33,719 nt of DNA. Source: Acidobacteriota bacterium. GTDB taxonomy: Bacteria > Acidobacteriota > Blastocatellia > Pyrinomonadales > Pyrinomonadaceae. The notes below the pieces were generated by a model. That model saw nothing but the letters and a program-made list of their open reading frames with translations, had not been told where the DNA came from and did not search any database. The stretch spans positions 1-33,719 of the forward strand of contig JAEWBM010000013.1 in the NCBI GenBank assembly GCA_023391155.1, written 5' to 3'. Position numbers and translations under genes: made by a program. Positions 14,889 through 23,779 of the stretch are shown piece by piece (within the stretch, counting starts at the first letter, position 1; each line of letters starts with the position of its first letter).

Positions 14889-15398
14889 TCAACTCACGGA
14901 AAACGTTCGGGCAATTGAATCGGTAAAGTGCTGGATCGAACGGAGCTTGTCACGGTAACCGGTGAATCGGAGGATGTACACCGTGCTTCCGGACCTGAGA
15001 AAATAGAACCTGCCGCTTTTTGGCCGGCCACGTTCGACGAACTCGAAGTTAAATATTGTGCCTGAAAGCTTTCCGCGGAAGTTCTCTTCACGCCCGGCGA
15101 CATATCCCCGCATAAACTGCAGCTTTTGTTCCTCTTCGCGAATAACATCGCTAAGCGGAGTGTCGGGCGACGCGGTGGTCTTTCGGATCGTAAAATATCC
15201 GTCATTGCGGTCGACGAAAACGAACTCAGGGCTCGTGTTGCTGTCGGATGGCCGAACGGTCATATTCCAACGCTCATCGGGAATCTCGAACGTGTATTCC
15301 ACACTCGGGTCGGAAAATGTGCTTGTCTGTGCAAAAACTGCCCCGGACGCAAAGACACACACCGCTGCCATTAATATTGCTTTGCTTATATATTTCAT
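14889..15398 (-). CDS. Secreted protein of unknown function, PsbP/Mog1-like
   Basis: 169 residues with a clear Sec signal peptide (hydrophobic 8-22, likely cut after VFA-Q near 24). The mature part begins SDPSVEYTFEIPDERW and alternates short beta strands and helices. This recalls the PsbP/Mog1-type fold of small secreted proteins that start with a 'YSFEIP..W' segment, but that similarity is by eye only. No catalytic motif is visible. It is a single gene with its own terminator, and is divergent from the Wzm-like permease 174 bp away. It is probably a periplasmic or lipid-facing accessory protein; its role is unknown. Confidence 0.75.
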   Translation of the reverse strand: MKYISKAILMAAVCVFASGAVFAQTSTFSDPSVEYTFEIPDERWNMTVRPSDSNTSPEFVFVDRNDGYFTIRKTTASPDTPLSDVIREEEQKLQFMRGYVAGREENFRGKLSGTIFNFEFVERGRPKSGRFYFLRSGSTVYILRFTGYRDKLRSIQHFTDSIARTFSVS

Positions 15399-15572
15399 GA
15401 TCTTTGCAGGTTAGAAGCTTACAATGATAACAAATTTTGCGAAATTGCGAAGATATGATGCTCAGGGCGGCCCGATTGTTGTATTTATCTCGTGAGGGGC
15501 AAATGCTAGTTTTAGCCGTGTGATGCACGTACAGCCCGATTTGTCTATACTTACTAGCTTGGCCGAAAAGCA

Positions 15573-16397
15573 ATGCTTTCGAACGAGATAACACGGATCC
15601 GCCCGAGTGAGAAATGGATAAACCTCGAGCTACGCGAGGTGTGGGCTTATCGCGAATTGCTCTATTTTCTCACTTGGCGCGATGTTAAGATCCGCTATAA
15701 GCAAACTGCGATCGGAGTATTGTGGGCTGTCCTTCAGCCGGTCCTGACGACAGCGATATTCACGATCCTTTTTGGCGTCTTCGCCCGCTTTGATACCCGT
15801 GACATTCCCTATCCGTTATTCGCGCTGAGCGGGTTGATGATATGGCTGTTCGTACACAACTCGATCTCGATGGCGAGCACGAGTTTTGTAAATAACACCA
15901 GCCTGGTTACGAAGGTATATTTCCCGCGTTTGGTAGTGCCGATCGCTGCGTCTCTAGCGGGCCTCTTTGACTTGATCTTCAGTATCGCGATACTCGCCAT
16001 TCTGATGGCGTATTACGGGACGTTTCCCGGGCTTGAGGCCCTGCTCGCACCTCTATTCCTATTTCTGGCGGTTGTTCAGGCTGTTTCGCTCGGAACACTT
16101 TTTTCGGCATTGAACGTAAGGTTTCGCGATGTTAAGTTCGCGCTGCCGTTTCTGCTGCAGGTATGGATGATCGCCTCGCCGGTCTTCTATCCCTCGACGA
16201 TCCTTCCGGAAAAATGGCGGCTCGTCTTTGCTGTCAATCCGCTGACGGGGATCATCGAGGGCTTTCGCAGTTCGATTTTCGGGATGCCGTTCGATTGGCC
16301 GGCGATCCTGGTGTCGCTGGCTTCGCTGGCCGCGATCGCGGTCGGTTCGCTGCTCATTTTTAAGCGGATGGAGGACGAATTCGCGGACGTTATCTGA
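15573..16397 (+). CDS. wzm: ABC-2 polysaccharide export permease (Wzm/TagG-type)
   Basis: A 274-residue inner-membrane permease with six predicted helices. Family landmarks are the N-terminal interface segment LREVWAYRELLYFLTWRDVKIRYKQT (split over 21-45), the AIGVLWAVLQP motif (46-56), NVRFRDVKF and the re-entrant PVFYPSTILPEKWR. With the ATPase 7 bp downstream it forms a transporter that moves lipid-linked O-antigen or a similar glycan across the inner membrane. A TATACT box at 15546-15551 may be its -10 element, but no good -35 is seen. No ribosome site is clear before the ATG. Confidence 0.92.
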   Translation: MLSNEITRIRPSEKWINLELREVWAYRELLYFLTWRDVKIRYKQTAIGVLWAVLQPVLTTAIFTILFGVFARFDTRDIPYPLFALSGLMIWLFVHNSISMASTSFVNNTSLVTKVYFPRLVVPIAASLAGLFDLIFSIAILAILMAYYGTFPGLEALLAPLFLFLAVVQAVSLGTLFSALNVRFRDVKFALPFLLQVWMIASPVFYPSTILPEKWRLVFAVNPLTGIIEGFRSSIFGMPFDWPAILVSLASLAAIAVGSLLIFKRMEDEFADVI

Positions 16398-16404
16398 AGC
16401 CGGA

Positions 16405-17649
16405 ATGATAAAGGTCGAGAACATTTCTAAGCGATATTATTACGGGCGTTCACAGCCCTATTCCGCACGAGAATTCTTTTCGGGCCTGCTGACGGGCAAA
16501 TCCGGGCGGGCTGCCAAACGCGAGCTTTGGGCGCTTAAGGATATAAGTTTCGACGTCGACGAAGGGGAGACGCTGGGCATAATCGGGAACAATGGCGCTG
16601 GGAAGTCGACGATCCTGAAGATACTTTCGCGCATTACCAAACCTACGTCGGGATATGCCGAGATCAGTGGTCGAGTCGGCAGCCTGCTGGAGGTCGGCAC
16701 AGGGTTTCACCAGGAACTTTCCGGCCGCGAGAACATCTTTTTGAATGGTGCGATCCTTGGGATGCGCCGTACCGAGATCGAGCGCCGATTCGATGAGATC
16801 GTTGATTTTTCCGAGATAGAGGAATTTCTCGACACTCCTGTCAAGCATTATTCGAGCGGGATGTATATGCGGCTGGCGTTTGCGATCGCGGCACATCTGG
16901 AACCGGAAGTGCTTATCGTCGATGAGGTGCTGGCCGTCGGCGACGTCGGCTTTCAGCGAAAATGTCTTGCGAAGATGCGGGACGTTGGCAGGTCCGGGCG
17001 GACGGTCTTGTTCGTCTCGCACGACATGCAGGCGATATCGCGGCTCTGCGGGCGGGTTATCTGGTTTCGTGACGGGAGCATCGTGCGAGACGGCGAGACA
17101 CGTTCCGTTATAAGCGACTATATCCACGAGCAATCCCGTACGGGAGCGACGGGCGAATGGGCGGACGATGATACTGCGCCGGGAAACGGCTTTGCCCGGC
17201 TTCTTTCCGCGAGGGTCACCGGAAGCGACGGCCGGATCTTGCCTACCGTGGACATACGCCGGCCGGTCGGAATAGAAGTTAGGTATCGGGTGCTTGGCGG
17301 AGGCAAGACCGCTGTTCCTGCGATCCAGCTCAATAATGACCAAGGGGCAACCATCTTTGTATCCCACGACTGGGCGAGCGGGTGGCGCGAACGTCCGCGC
17401 TCCCCTGGGGTTTACACCAGCACGGCGTGGATACCAGGGAATTTGCTTTCCGAGGGAGCATTTTTTGTGACCGTTAGTTTTGCCGGCCACGCGCCGGCAG
17501 AGGAGCATTTCTCGGCCCGCGACGCCGTTACTTTTACGGTGATCGACACGCCGGACGGCGACGGGGCACGGGGAGATGCCGCCGGGCGCATTCCCGGAGC
17601 GGTACGCCCGTTGCTTGAATGGGAAACGGTCATTGCCGAGGATGCCTGA
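16405..17649 (+). CDS. wzt: Polysaccharide export ATPase with C-terminal glycan-binding domain (Wzt-type)
   Basis: The first 240 of 414 residues are an ABC ATPase: Walker A GNNGAGKST (61-69), signature YSSGMYMRL (149-157), Walker B VLIVDE (169-174) and the switch histidine H206 (VSHD). Residues 255-382 form the beta-sandwich found at the end of Wzt proteins that recognise the capped end of their O-polysaccharide. That domain implies export of a specific, modified glycan rather than teichoic acid. It is paired with the permease. No glycosyltransferases are in the window, so the glycan genes are elsewhere. Its last 20 bp overlap the end of the opposing methyltransferase gene. Confidence 0.94.
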   Translation: MIKVENISKRYYYGRSQPYSAREFFSGLLTGKSGRAAKRELWALKDISFDVDEGETLGIIGNNGAGKSTILKILSRITKPTSGYAEISGRVGSLLEVGTGFHQELSGRENIFLNGAILGMRRTEIERRFDEIVDFSEIEEFLDTPVKHYSSGMYMRLAFAIAAHLEPEVLIVDEVLAVGDVGFQRKCLAKMRDVGRSGRTVLFVSHDMQAISRLCGRVIWFRDGSIVRDGETRSVISDYIHEQSRTGATGEWADDDTAPGNGFARLLSARVTGSDGRILPTVDIRRPVGIEVRYRVLGGGKTAVPAIQLNNDQGATIFVSHDWASGWRERPRSPGVYTSTAWIPGNLLSEGAFFVTVSFAGHAPAEEHFSARDAVTFTVIDTPDGDGARGDAAGRIPGAVRPLLEWETVIAEDA

Positions 17650-18604
17650 GATAGAAACACGCGGCGTCGCCCTCGCCGCTCGCATTGAGCTCACGGGCAC
17701 GGGTTTCCCACTCGTCAAGCTTCTCCTTTGTAAAGATCGCTGACGGCTCGAACCGGCCGCTGCCGCCCTCGGGAACAAGCGGCATATCCCGGCGATATTG
17801 TTCGCTTCCCCAGAACTGGAAGCCGGTGGAGTCATAGACCACCGCCGACACTTCGAATCCGGCCTCCCTTGCCAGGTCTTTCATCGCGCGTTCCGAATAA
17901 AGATACAAATGGCGCGGCGGATCCATCTGAACCCAATCGGTACCGTATTCCTTCCAAGCCCCGGCCGCTACCGGGATACGGATCAAACAGGTCCCGCCGG
18001 GCGCGAGCAGCCTTTTTATTTCCCTTAATTCTTTTCTAGGCTCGGGCAGGTGTTCGAAGGAATGGTGAAGCATTATCAGATCAAAGGGCCCGGTGAGCTC
18101 GGAGAGCGGCTTTTTGAGCACCTTTACGCCTGACGGGTATTCGATATCACGCTCGATGAACGCATCTGCGCCGGTTAGATCCCGAAAACCGAAGTGATGA
18201 AGCGAGAGCAAGAGCCGGCCGGCCCCGCATCCGTAGTCGAGAATACGGGAATTCCAATTCAGGGCGAGATCGGCTCGGCGAATAGATTCAGGATAGTGAT
18301 TACCGAACCGGGGCTCGAGCCGCGTCAATAACTTGCCGATAGCGCCGCGCCCCGTAAGATAATATCTTCCGACAAAGCGTGCTGCCAGGCGGTGTAAGGC
18401 CGTTCGTCCTACGGGGCTTTCCGCGTCGAATGAGAGATAGTTCGAAGGGTAATATTTTGCGAGGTCCTTCGGGACCTCAATGATCTGAAGCGTACCGCAA
18501 TCGCCGCATTCGAGATAATCGAATTCTTCCCACGTGCCGAACATCATTTCCCGGGCACGGTGAGAAAGATTTCCCTCAATGTTCGAGCAAATCCGACACT
18601 GCAT
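17630..18604 (-). CDS. SAM-dependent methyltransferase with N-terminal zinc ribbon
   Basis: 324 residues. Two CxxC pairs (C3/C6 and C33/C36) form a probable zinc ribbon. The Rossmann methyltransferase has motif I at ILDYGCGAGRLLL (121-133), and LIMLHHSFEHLPEP and LLAPGGTCLIRIP downstream. This arrangement is common among methyltransferases near surface-polysaccharide genes, and it could cap or modify the glycan handled by Wzt. The true start is the ATG at 18604, directly before the first CxxC; the long upstream extension in frame is low-complexity and overlaps the rhomboid gene. It follows the rhomboid gene by 8 bp, so the two are co-transcribed. Confidence 0.88.
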   Translation of the reverse strand: MQCRICSNIEGNLSHRAREMMFGTWEEFDYLECGDCGTLQIIEVPKDLAKYYPSNYLSFDAESPVGRTALHRLAARFVGRYYLTGRGAIGKLLTRLEPRFGNHYPESIRRADLALNWNSRILDYGCGAGRLLLSLHHFGFRDLTGADAFIERDIEYPSGVKVLKKPLSELTGPFDLIMLHHSFEHLPEPRKELREIKRLLAPGGTCLIRIPVAAGAWKEYGTDWVQMDPPRHLYLYSERAMKDLAREAGFEVSAVVYDSTGFQFWGSEQYRRDMPLVPEGGSGRFEPSAIFTKEKLDEWETRARELNASGEGDAACFYLRHPRQ

Positions 18605-18612
18605 TTCTGGGA

Positions 18613-19320
18613 TTATACCTGACGGCCGATCGCAAAGACCTTGACCAGAACGAGGCCCGCGACGAATCCGCCGATGTGAGCCGCATAGGCAACTCCGCCG
18701 GAGCCGGGATCCGAAAGATATCCGAGCAGTATCTGGTAGCCGATCCAGATGCCGAGTGCAATAATCGCAGGCACCGTCGTTAGGAAATTGAAGATTATCG
18801 CCCGGACCCGTGCTTGCGGGAAGAGCAGAATGTAGCCGCCGAGCACACCCGAGATCGCACCCGAAGCACCGAGCATGGGGATCACCGAGTCCGTATCCAT
18901 CACGATCTGTGCGATCGCCGCGGCCATGCCACACACGATATAAAAGGCCGCGAAACGGATGTGGCCGAGAAGATTTTCGAGGTTGTCACCAAAAATAAAG
19001 AGGAAGAGCATGTTGCCGAAGATGTGAGCGAAATCTCCGTGCATGAACATCGAACTGAGAAAGTTGAAGTATATGGGAAGGCTGGTGGGATAGTGCTGTA
19101 TCTGGCCGGTGTTGCCCATCGAATCGCGGACCACCTGAACACCCGTCAGGTCCACGCCGCCTGTGATCTCCTGTGGGACCAGCGAGTAGGCATAGGTGAA
19201 CGATTCGTTCCCGCCCATTCCCTGCAGCAGCACAAAGACCAGGACGTTGATCCCGATGAAAATGTAGTTCACATAGGGCGTTATTGTTACGTTCGAATTG
19301 TCATCGCCGATCGGAAACAT
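18613..19320 (-). CDS. Rhomboid-family intramembrane serine protease
   Basis: A 235-residue membrane protein with six or so helices. The catalytic serine S153 (GASGAISG) and histidine H215 (YAAHIGGF) are present, as is the HxxxN motif of helix 2 (H99, N103 in AHIFGNM). It cleaves membrane proteins within or next to their helices; the target is unknown. The long loop after helix 1 (about 40-80) is typical of bacterial homologues that start MFPIGD. The ATG at 19320 is chosen because GGGGGAGAG lies a few bases upstream. It is the first gene of a two-gene unit with the methyltransferase. Confidence 0.93.
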   Translation of the reverse strand: MFPIGDDNSNVTITPYVNYIFIGINVLVFVLLQGMGGNESFTYAYSLVPQEITGGVDLTGVQVVRDSMGNTGQIQHYPTSLPIYFNFLSSMFMHGDFAHIFGNMLFLFIFGDNLENLLGHIRFAAFYIVCGMAAAIAQIVMDTDSVIPMLGASGAISGVLGGYILLFPQARVRAIIFNFLTTVPAIIALGIWIGYQILLGYLSDPGSGGVAYAAHIGGFVAGLVLVKVFAIGRQV

Positions 19321-19396
19321 ATCTCTCCCCCTGTCAGAAAAACGTACAGAATGGTAACCCATCGACGCTCGTTTGCAAATATCGTTCTCATCGGCG

Positions 19397-20797
19397 TCAC
19401 GCAGCCTCGGGTTTGGTGTCGGTCAACAGGTCGTAGCCCTCGCTGCGTGCGACAAACGTTGCAGCCGTGACGTCACCGACGACATTCAAAGTGGTTCTGC
19501 ACATATCGAGCAGCCGGTCTACGCCCAGAATGATGGCTATCAGCGCCGGGTCGATGCCGATCATAAACAAAATCCCGATGATGAAGGGAATGGAGCCGGA
19601 GGGTACGCCGGCGGTGCCGATGCCGCCGAGAATAGCCAGATAGACCACCATGAGCTGAAGTCCGATGGTCAAATCGACACCCGCGAGCTGAGCGAGAAAG
19701 AGCACGGTGACACCCTCGTAAAGTGCAGTGCCGTTTTGATTGGCCGTTGCTCCGACGGTCAGCACGAAGCTGTTGATCTCTTTTGGAACTCCGAGGTTCT
19801 CATGAGAGACACGGAGCGCGGTGGGCAGCGTTGCGTTCGACGACGAAGTGGAAAATGCCGTCAGTATCACGGTCTGCAGCCGCTTGAAAAACTCGATCGG
19901 CGATATGCGAGAGAGCAACTTTACCGAAAGCGAATAAACCCCGAAGAAATGGATCGAGAGTCCAAGAAGCACCGTAAGAACGAACCAGCCGAGCGACAAC
20001 AGAAGGTCCGTACCAAACTGGGCAATGTTGTTAAAGAGCAGACACGCGACGGCGTAGGGAGCAAACTTCATCACGATGTCGATGATCTTTGCGGTGATCG
20101 CGAACAGGCCCTCATTGAAACTGACGAAAGGGGCTGAAACACTTTCGGGCAGGAGCGTGATAGCAATGCCGATGATCAGAGCAAAGAACATTATGTGAAG
20201 CATGTTCGGCGACGCGCCTGAAACCGAATTGAAAACGTTGCTGGGCACGATCGTCTTTACGGCCTGCATCAGAGGGGTATCGCTCTGGGCCGCTTCGGCC
20301 GCTTTACGCTGGGCCTCGGTTGCCGCCGTCCCGGCCGTAGAAAACTCGGCCTTGAGCTCGGCGGCCGTCGCGTCGCTTATCCGTTCGCCGGGACGGATGG
20401 TATTTGCGAGGCCGAGGCCGATGATCACCGATATCGCCGAGATCACGAGCGTGTAGGCAAAGGATTTGAAGCCGATGCGTCCCAGCTTTCTTATGTCGCC
20501 GATGCCCGCGACGCCAACCACAAGCGAAGAAAAGACCAGCGGCACCACGATCATCAAAAGCAGGTTGAGGAACAACTGTCCGATCGGACGGGTGAAGTGC
20601 TCGACCGCCCAGACGACCCAGGGGTTTTCGCCGCCGAGGGTCCAATTAACGGCCAGTCCGCCGATAACGCCGACCGCAAGGCCGATGAAGATCTTGGTGT
20701 GAAGGGGCATCCCCTTGGGTTCATCAGGGGTATCATCATCGAGATCTGTAGTTAATTCCTGTTCGTAGGGGTGGTCGTTCTCGCGTTGTTCGCTCAT
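19397..20797 (-). CDS. Dicarboxylate/amino acid:cation symporter with an altered sodium motif
   Basis: 466 residues of the DAACS (glutamate transporter) fold with eight helices and two re-entrant loops. Loop 1 carries FSTSSSNATLP (315-325). Helix 8 has the substrate-binding D431 and R434 (DRLLDMCRTTLNVVGD), which suits acidic substrates such as glutamate, aspartate or C4-dicarboxylates. The helix-7 motif reads NQNGT (353-357) instead of NMDGT, losing an aspartate that binds sodium in archaeal GltPh, so the coupling ion may differ. The first 30 residues are acidic and cytoplasmic. An A/T-rich insert at 140-175 is likely an external loop. The ATG at 20797 has GAGG upstream. It is divergent from a paralogue. 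Confidence 0.92.
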   Translation of the reverse strand: MSEQRENDHPYEQELTTDLDDDTPDEPKGMPLHTKIFIGLAVGVIGGLAVNWTLGGENPWVVWAVEHFTRPIGQLFLNLLLMIVVPLVFSSLVVGVAGIGDIRKLGRIGFKSFAYTLVISAISVIIGLGLANTIRPGERISDATAAELKAEFSTAGTAATEAQRKAAEAAQSDTPLMQAVKTIVPSNVFNSVSGASPNMLHIMFFALIIGIAITLLPESVSAPFVSFNEGLFAITAKIIDIVMKFAPYAVACLLFNNIAQFGTDLLLSLGWFVLTVLLGLSIHFFGVYSLSVKLLSRISPIEFFKRLQTVILTAFSTSSSNATLPTALRVSHENLGVPKEINSFVLTVGATANQNGTALYEGVTVLFLAQLAGVDLTIGLQLMVVYLAILGGIGTAGVPSGSIPFIIGILFMIGIDPALIAIILGVDRLLDMCRTTLNVVGDVTAATFVARSEGYDLLTDTKPEAA

Positions 20798-20976
20798 TAT
20801 TTTTAACCTCGGAATGGTCAGGTATGTACGGGCCATTTCGCCCGTCGCGCGATTATCGAGAAATACGCGAAGGCATTCAAGCCCGCGAGGCCTGGTCAGC
20901 GAAAAATATTCTGATCGATCAGAGCCGAATTTTGACCGGTTTGATTTAGCACTGAAAAAAGGCGAAACTTGCGAAC

Positions 20977-22284
20977 ATGAAAAAACTGGCCCTGCACTGG
21001 AGGATCCTTATCGGAATGGCGGCGGGCGTGCTTTTCGGAGCCGCGATGATCCAGACCGATTGGGGGAAGGACTTCATCGTCGATTGGATCAAGCCTTTCG
21101 GAACGATATTTATCAATGCGCTCAAATTGATCGCTATCCCACTGATCCTCGCGTCTCTAATCAAGGGTATTTCCGACCTGAACAATATTACCCAGCTTTC
21201 AAAGATGGGGTTTCGGACCATCGGCATATATCTGATGACGACGGTGATCGCTGTCAGCCTCGGCCTTGCGATCGTTAATGTTGTGCGGCCCGGGGCAGCG
21301 GTCACAGAAGCGACCCGGACACAGCTAGTCGAAAGCTATCAGGGTGACGCGGGTTCGCGGATCACCGCCGCGGAACAGCAAAAGACTGCGGGCCCGCTAA
21401 AGCCGCTCGAAGATCTGGTCCCGGAAAATATATTTGCCGCTGCCGGCTCGAACGGCAACATGCTTCAGGTGATCATATTTGCGATCTTTTTCGGGATCGG
21501 ACTGATATTGATACCGACAGAAAAGGCGGCGCCGGTCAAGAATTTCTTCTCCGGACTGAACGACGTTGTGCTTAAGATGATCGACCTGATAATGTTGGCG
21601 GCGCCTTTCGGTGTGTTTGCGCTGCTGGCTGCGATCGTCGCGGAGGCTCCCGGCACGGACCTGTTCTTCGCCCTTGGATGGTACGCGTTGTCTGTGCTGC
21701 TAGGGCTCACGATCCTGTATTTTTTCTATGTCTTTCTTGTCTGGGCGATAACCAAAAAGACCCCTCGCTTTTTTCTGTCGGGCATTGCTCCGGCGCAGCT
21801 ACTTGCCTTTTCCACCAGCTCGAGCGCGGCAACGCTACCGGTGACGATGGAGCGTGTCGAGGAACACCTTGGAGTCGATGACGAGGTCGCAAGTTTTGTG
21901 CTTCCGATAGGAGCGACGGTCAATATGGACGGCACGAGTTTGTATCAGGCGGTCGCTGCAGTATTTATCGCACAGACGTTCGGCATGGACCTCTCGCTTG
22001 GCACACAACTGGGTATTATAGTGACTGCAACGCTCGCCTCGATCGGGAGCGCGGCCGTTCCCGGTGCGGGCATGGTGATGCTGGTGATCGTTCTGGCGCA
22101 AGCGGGAATTCCGGAGGTCGGTTTGGCATTGATCTTCGCTATCGACAGACCGCTTGATATGTGCCGCACGACGATCAATGTCACGGGTGATGCGACGGTA
22201 GCTATGATCGTGGCCAAAATGCTCGGAAAGCTTGGTGTGCCGAAAGAAGAGAGGTGGGACGACCGGCTCGAAGAAGTGATATGA
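20977..22284 (+). CDS. Dicarboxylate/amino acid:cation symporter (GltP/GltPh-like)
   Basis: 435 residues with the standard DAACS layout. The re-entrant loop has FSTSSSAATLP (278-288), helix 7 has the intact sodium motif NMDGT (316-320), and helix 8 has D390, D394, R397, T398, N401 and D405. These helix-8 residues fall at the same numbers as the substrate and sodium ligands of GltPh. It should bring in glutamate, aspartate or C4-dicarboxylates with sodium or protons. It is divergent from the paralogue at 20797, with 179 bp between. Its stop overlaps the start of the GlcD-like gene (ATGA), which suggests the substrate is metabolised by that enzyme or that the two share expression. Confidence 0.94.
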   Translation: MKKLALHWRILIGMAAGVLFGAAMIQTDWGKDFIVDWIKPFGTIFINALKLIAIPLILASLIKGISDLNNITQLSKMGFRTIGIYLMTTVIAVSLGLAIVNVVRPGAAVTEATRTQLVESYQGDAGSRITAAEQQKTAGPLKPLEDLVPENIFAAAGSNGNMLQVIIFAIFFGIGLILIPTEKAAPVKNFFSGLNDVVLKMIDLIMLAAPFGVFALLAAIVAEAPGTDLFFALGWYALSVLLGLTILYFFYVFLVWAITKKTPRFFLSGIAPAQLLAFSTSSSAATLPVTMERVEEHLGVDDEVASFVLPIGATVNMDGTSLYQAVAAVFIAQTFGMDLSLGTQLGIIVTATLASIGSAAVPGAGMVMLVIVLAQAGIPEVGLALIFAIDRPLDMCRTTINVTGDATVAMIVAKMLGKLGVPKEERWDDRLEEVI

Positions 22285-23711
22285 CGCTTTTCGAATCGAT
22301 CCATTTCACCTCCCGCGGAAGGCGGACGACGACAGCCTCCGATCCAGCTGTGATCGCAGCACTTAGAAAGATCGTCGGGGACGAAAATGTAGTCGTCGAT
22401 CCGGACCGTGTCGAACCATACGGCGCCGATGCGGTAAAAGAAAAATTTCCACCTGAGGCTGTCGTTTTTCCGGAATCGACGGCCGAGATGTCGGCGATCC
22501 TTAAGCTCGCCAACGACCATGTCTTTCCGGTGACCGCCAGGGGAGGCGGCGTCGGTTATACGGGCGGGGCGGTACCTGTCGACGGCGGCATCGTTATCGG
22601 TACCGACCGGATGAACCGGATCATCGAGATCAACGCTGATGACCTATATGCAGTCTGCCAGCCCGGCATCCGCACATTTGAGCTTCAGCAGGCCGTTGCC
22701 GAACAGGGCCTGATGTTCGCACCCGACCCTGCCTCCTATAAAGATTCATTCATTGGCGGCAACATTGCCGAAAATGCGGGCGGAATGCGTACGCCGAAGT
22801 ACGGCGTCACTAAGCACCACGTTCTCGGCCTGGAAGTGGCCACCGCTACGGGTGACGTTATCCGCACGGGGGGCAAGACGGTAAAAAACGTCGTCGGTTT
22901 CGACCTTACGGGCTTGATGTGTGGTTCCGAGGGGATGCTCGGCATAATTACCGAGGCAACACTAAAGCTGCTCCCGATGCCCGAAGCCACGTCGACGGTA
23001 CGAGCGAACTTTCGCTCGATGGCCGAGGCTTGCAGCGTGCTAACAAAGTTCACGCCACACGGACTGCTTCCAATGGCGATGGAGGTGATCGACAAGTTCT
23101 GCGTTGCCGCGGTCGAGGAGAATTACGCGTTCGGGCTTTCGAAAGAGGCCGAAGCCATTTTGCTTATCGCCGTCGACGGTTCGGAAAGTGAGGTCGATCG
23201 CCAGGCTGCATTGATCGAAAAGATAATAGCCGAAAACGGCGGGTTCGATATCATCCGTTCCCGGACGCAAGAGGAAGAGGAAAAGCTTTGGGACGTGCGC
23301 CGTGCCATTTCGCCGTCGCTGATGAAGTACGGCACGCTCAAGATCAACGAAGATGTTGTCGTGCCGCGATCGAAAGTTCCCGAACTCGTTGCCCGCATCG
23401 AGCAGATCGGCAAAAGCCATGACACATTTGTAGCGAACTTTGGCCACGCCGGCGACGGAAATATTCACGTTAATTTTGTCGTGGACCGCGACGATGCCGA
23501 TGCGATCGCGCGAGCTCGTCAATGTGTCGCCGAGACATTTCGTCTCTCCGTGGAACTTGGCGGCACGATCTCCGGCGAGCACGGGATCGGATATGTAAAG
23601 GCGCCGTACCTTGATTACGCGATCGACCGGCCGACTTTGGAGGTGATGAAAGGTATCAAACAGGTCTTTGATCCAAAGGGGATTCTAAACCCAGGCAAGA
23701 TGTTCGTTTGA
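22281..23711 (+). CDS. glcD: FAD-linked 2-hydroxyacid oxidase/dehydrogenase (GlcD/D-lactate dehydrogenase type)
   Basis: 476 residues: an N-terminal FAD-binding PCMH domain (about 55-235; ARGGGVGYTGG, GGNIAENAGG, KTVKNVVGFDLTGL) and a C-terminal oxidase domain with the metal/substrate motifs GHAGDGNIH (388-396) and SGEHGIG (431-437). The family oxidises glycolate, D-lactate or other D-2-hydroxyacids at the membrane. The partner subunits GlcE and GlcF are absent, which points towards a stand-alone D-lactate or D-2-hydroxyacid dehydrogenase. I use the ATG at 22281, which overlaps the symporter stop (ATGA). A GTG at 22254 with a purine-rich stretch upstream would add nine residues. Confidence 0.92.
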   Translation: MTLFESIHFTSRGRRTTTASDPAVIAALRKIVGDENVVVDPDRVEPYGADAVKEKFPPEAVVFPESTAEMSAILKLANDHVFPVTARGGGVGYTGGAVPVDGGIVIGTDRMNRIIEINADDLYAVCQPGIRTFELQQAVAEQGLMFAPDPASYKDSFIGGNIAENAGGMRTPKYGVTKHHVLGLEVATATGDVIRTGGKTVKNVVGFDLTGLMCGSEGMLGIITEATLKLLPMPEATSTVRANFRSMAEACSVLTKFTPHGLLPMAMEVIDKFCVAAVEENYAFGLSKEAEAILLIAVDGSESEVDRQAALIEKIIAENGGFDIIRSRTQEEEEKLWDVRRAISPSLMKYGTLKINEDVVVPRSKVPELVARIEQIGKSHDTFVANFGHAGDGNIHVNFVVDRDDADAIARARQCVAETFRLSVELGGTISGEHGIGYVKAPYLDYAIDRPTLEVMKGIKQVFDPKGILNPGKMFV

Positions 23712-23779
23712 AACATTACACGCCCCGCCGCGGTAAAACAAACTAGAATTAACAAAACCGCAGCTTTTATCCTATTTGT

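Noticed and set aside
16450..17835. 461-codon minus-strand frame
   Set aside because: It is antisense to the Wzt-type ATPase, whose motifs are unmistakable; the frame is rich in arginine and proline with no family pattern.
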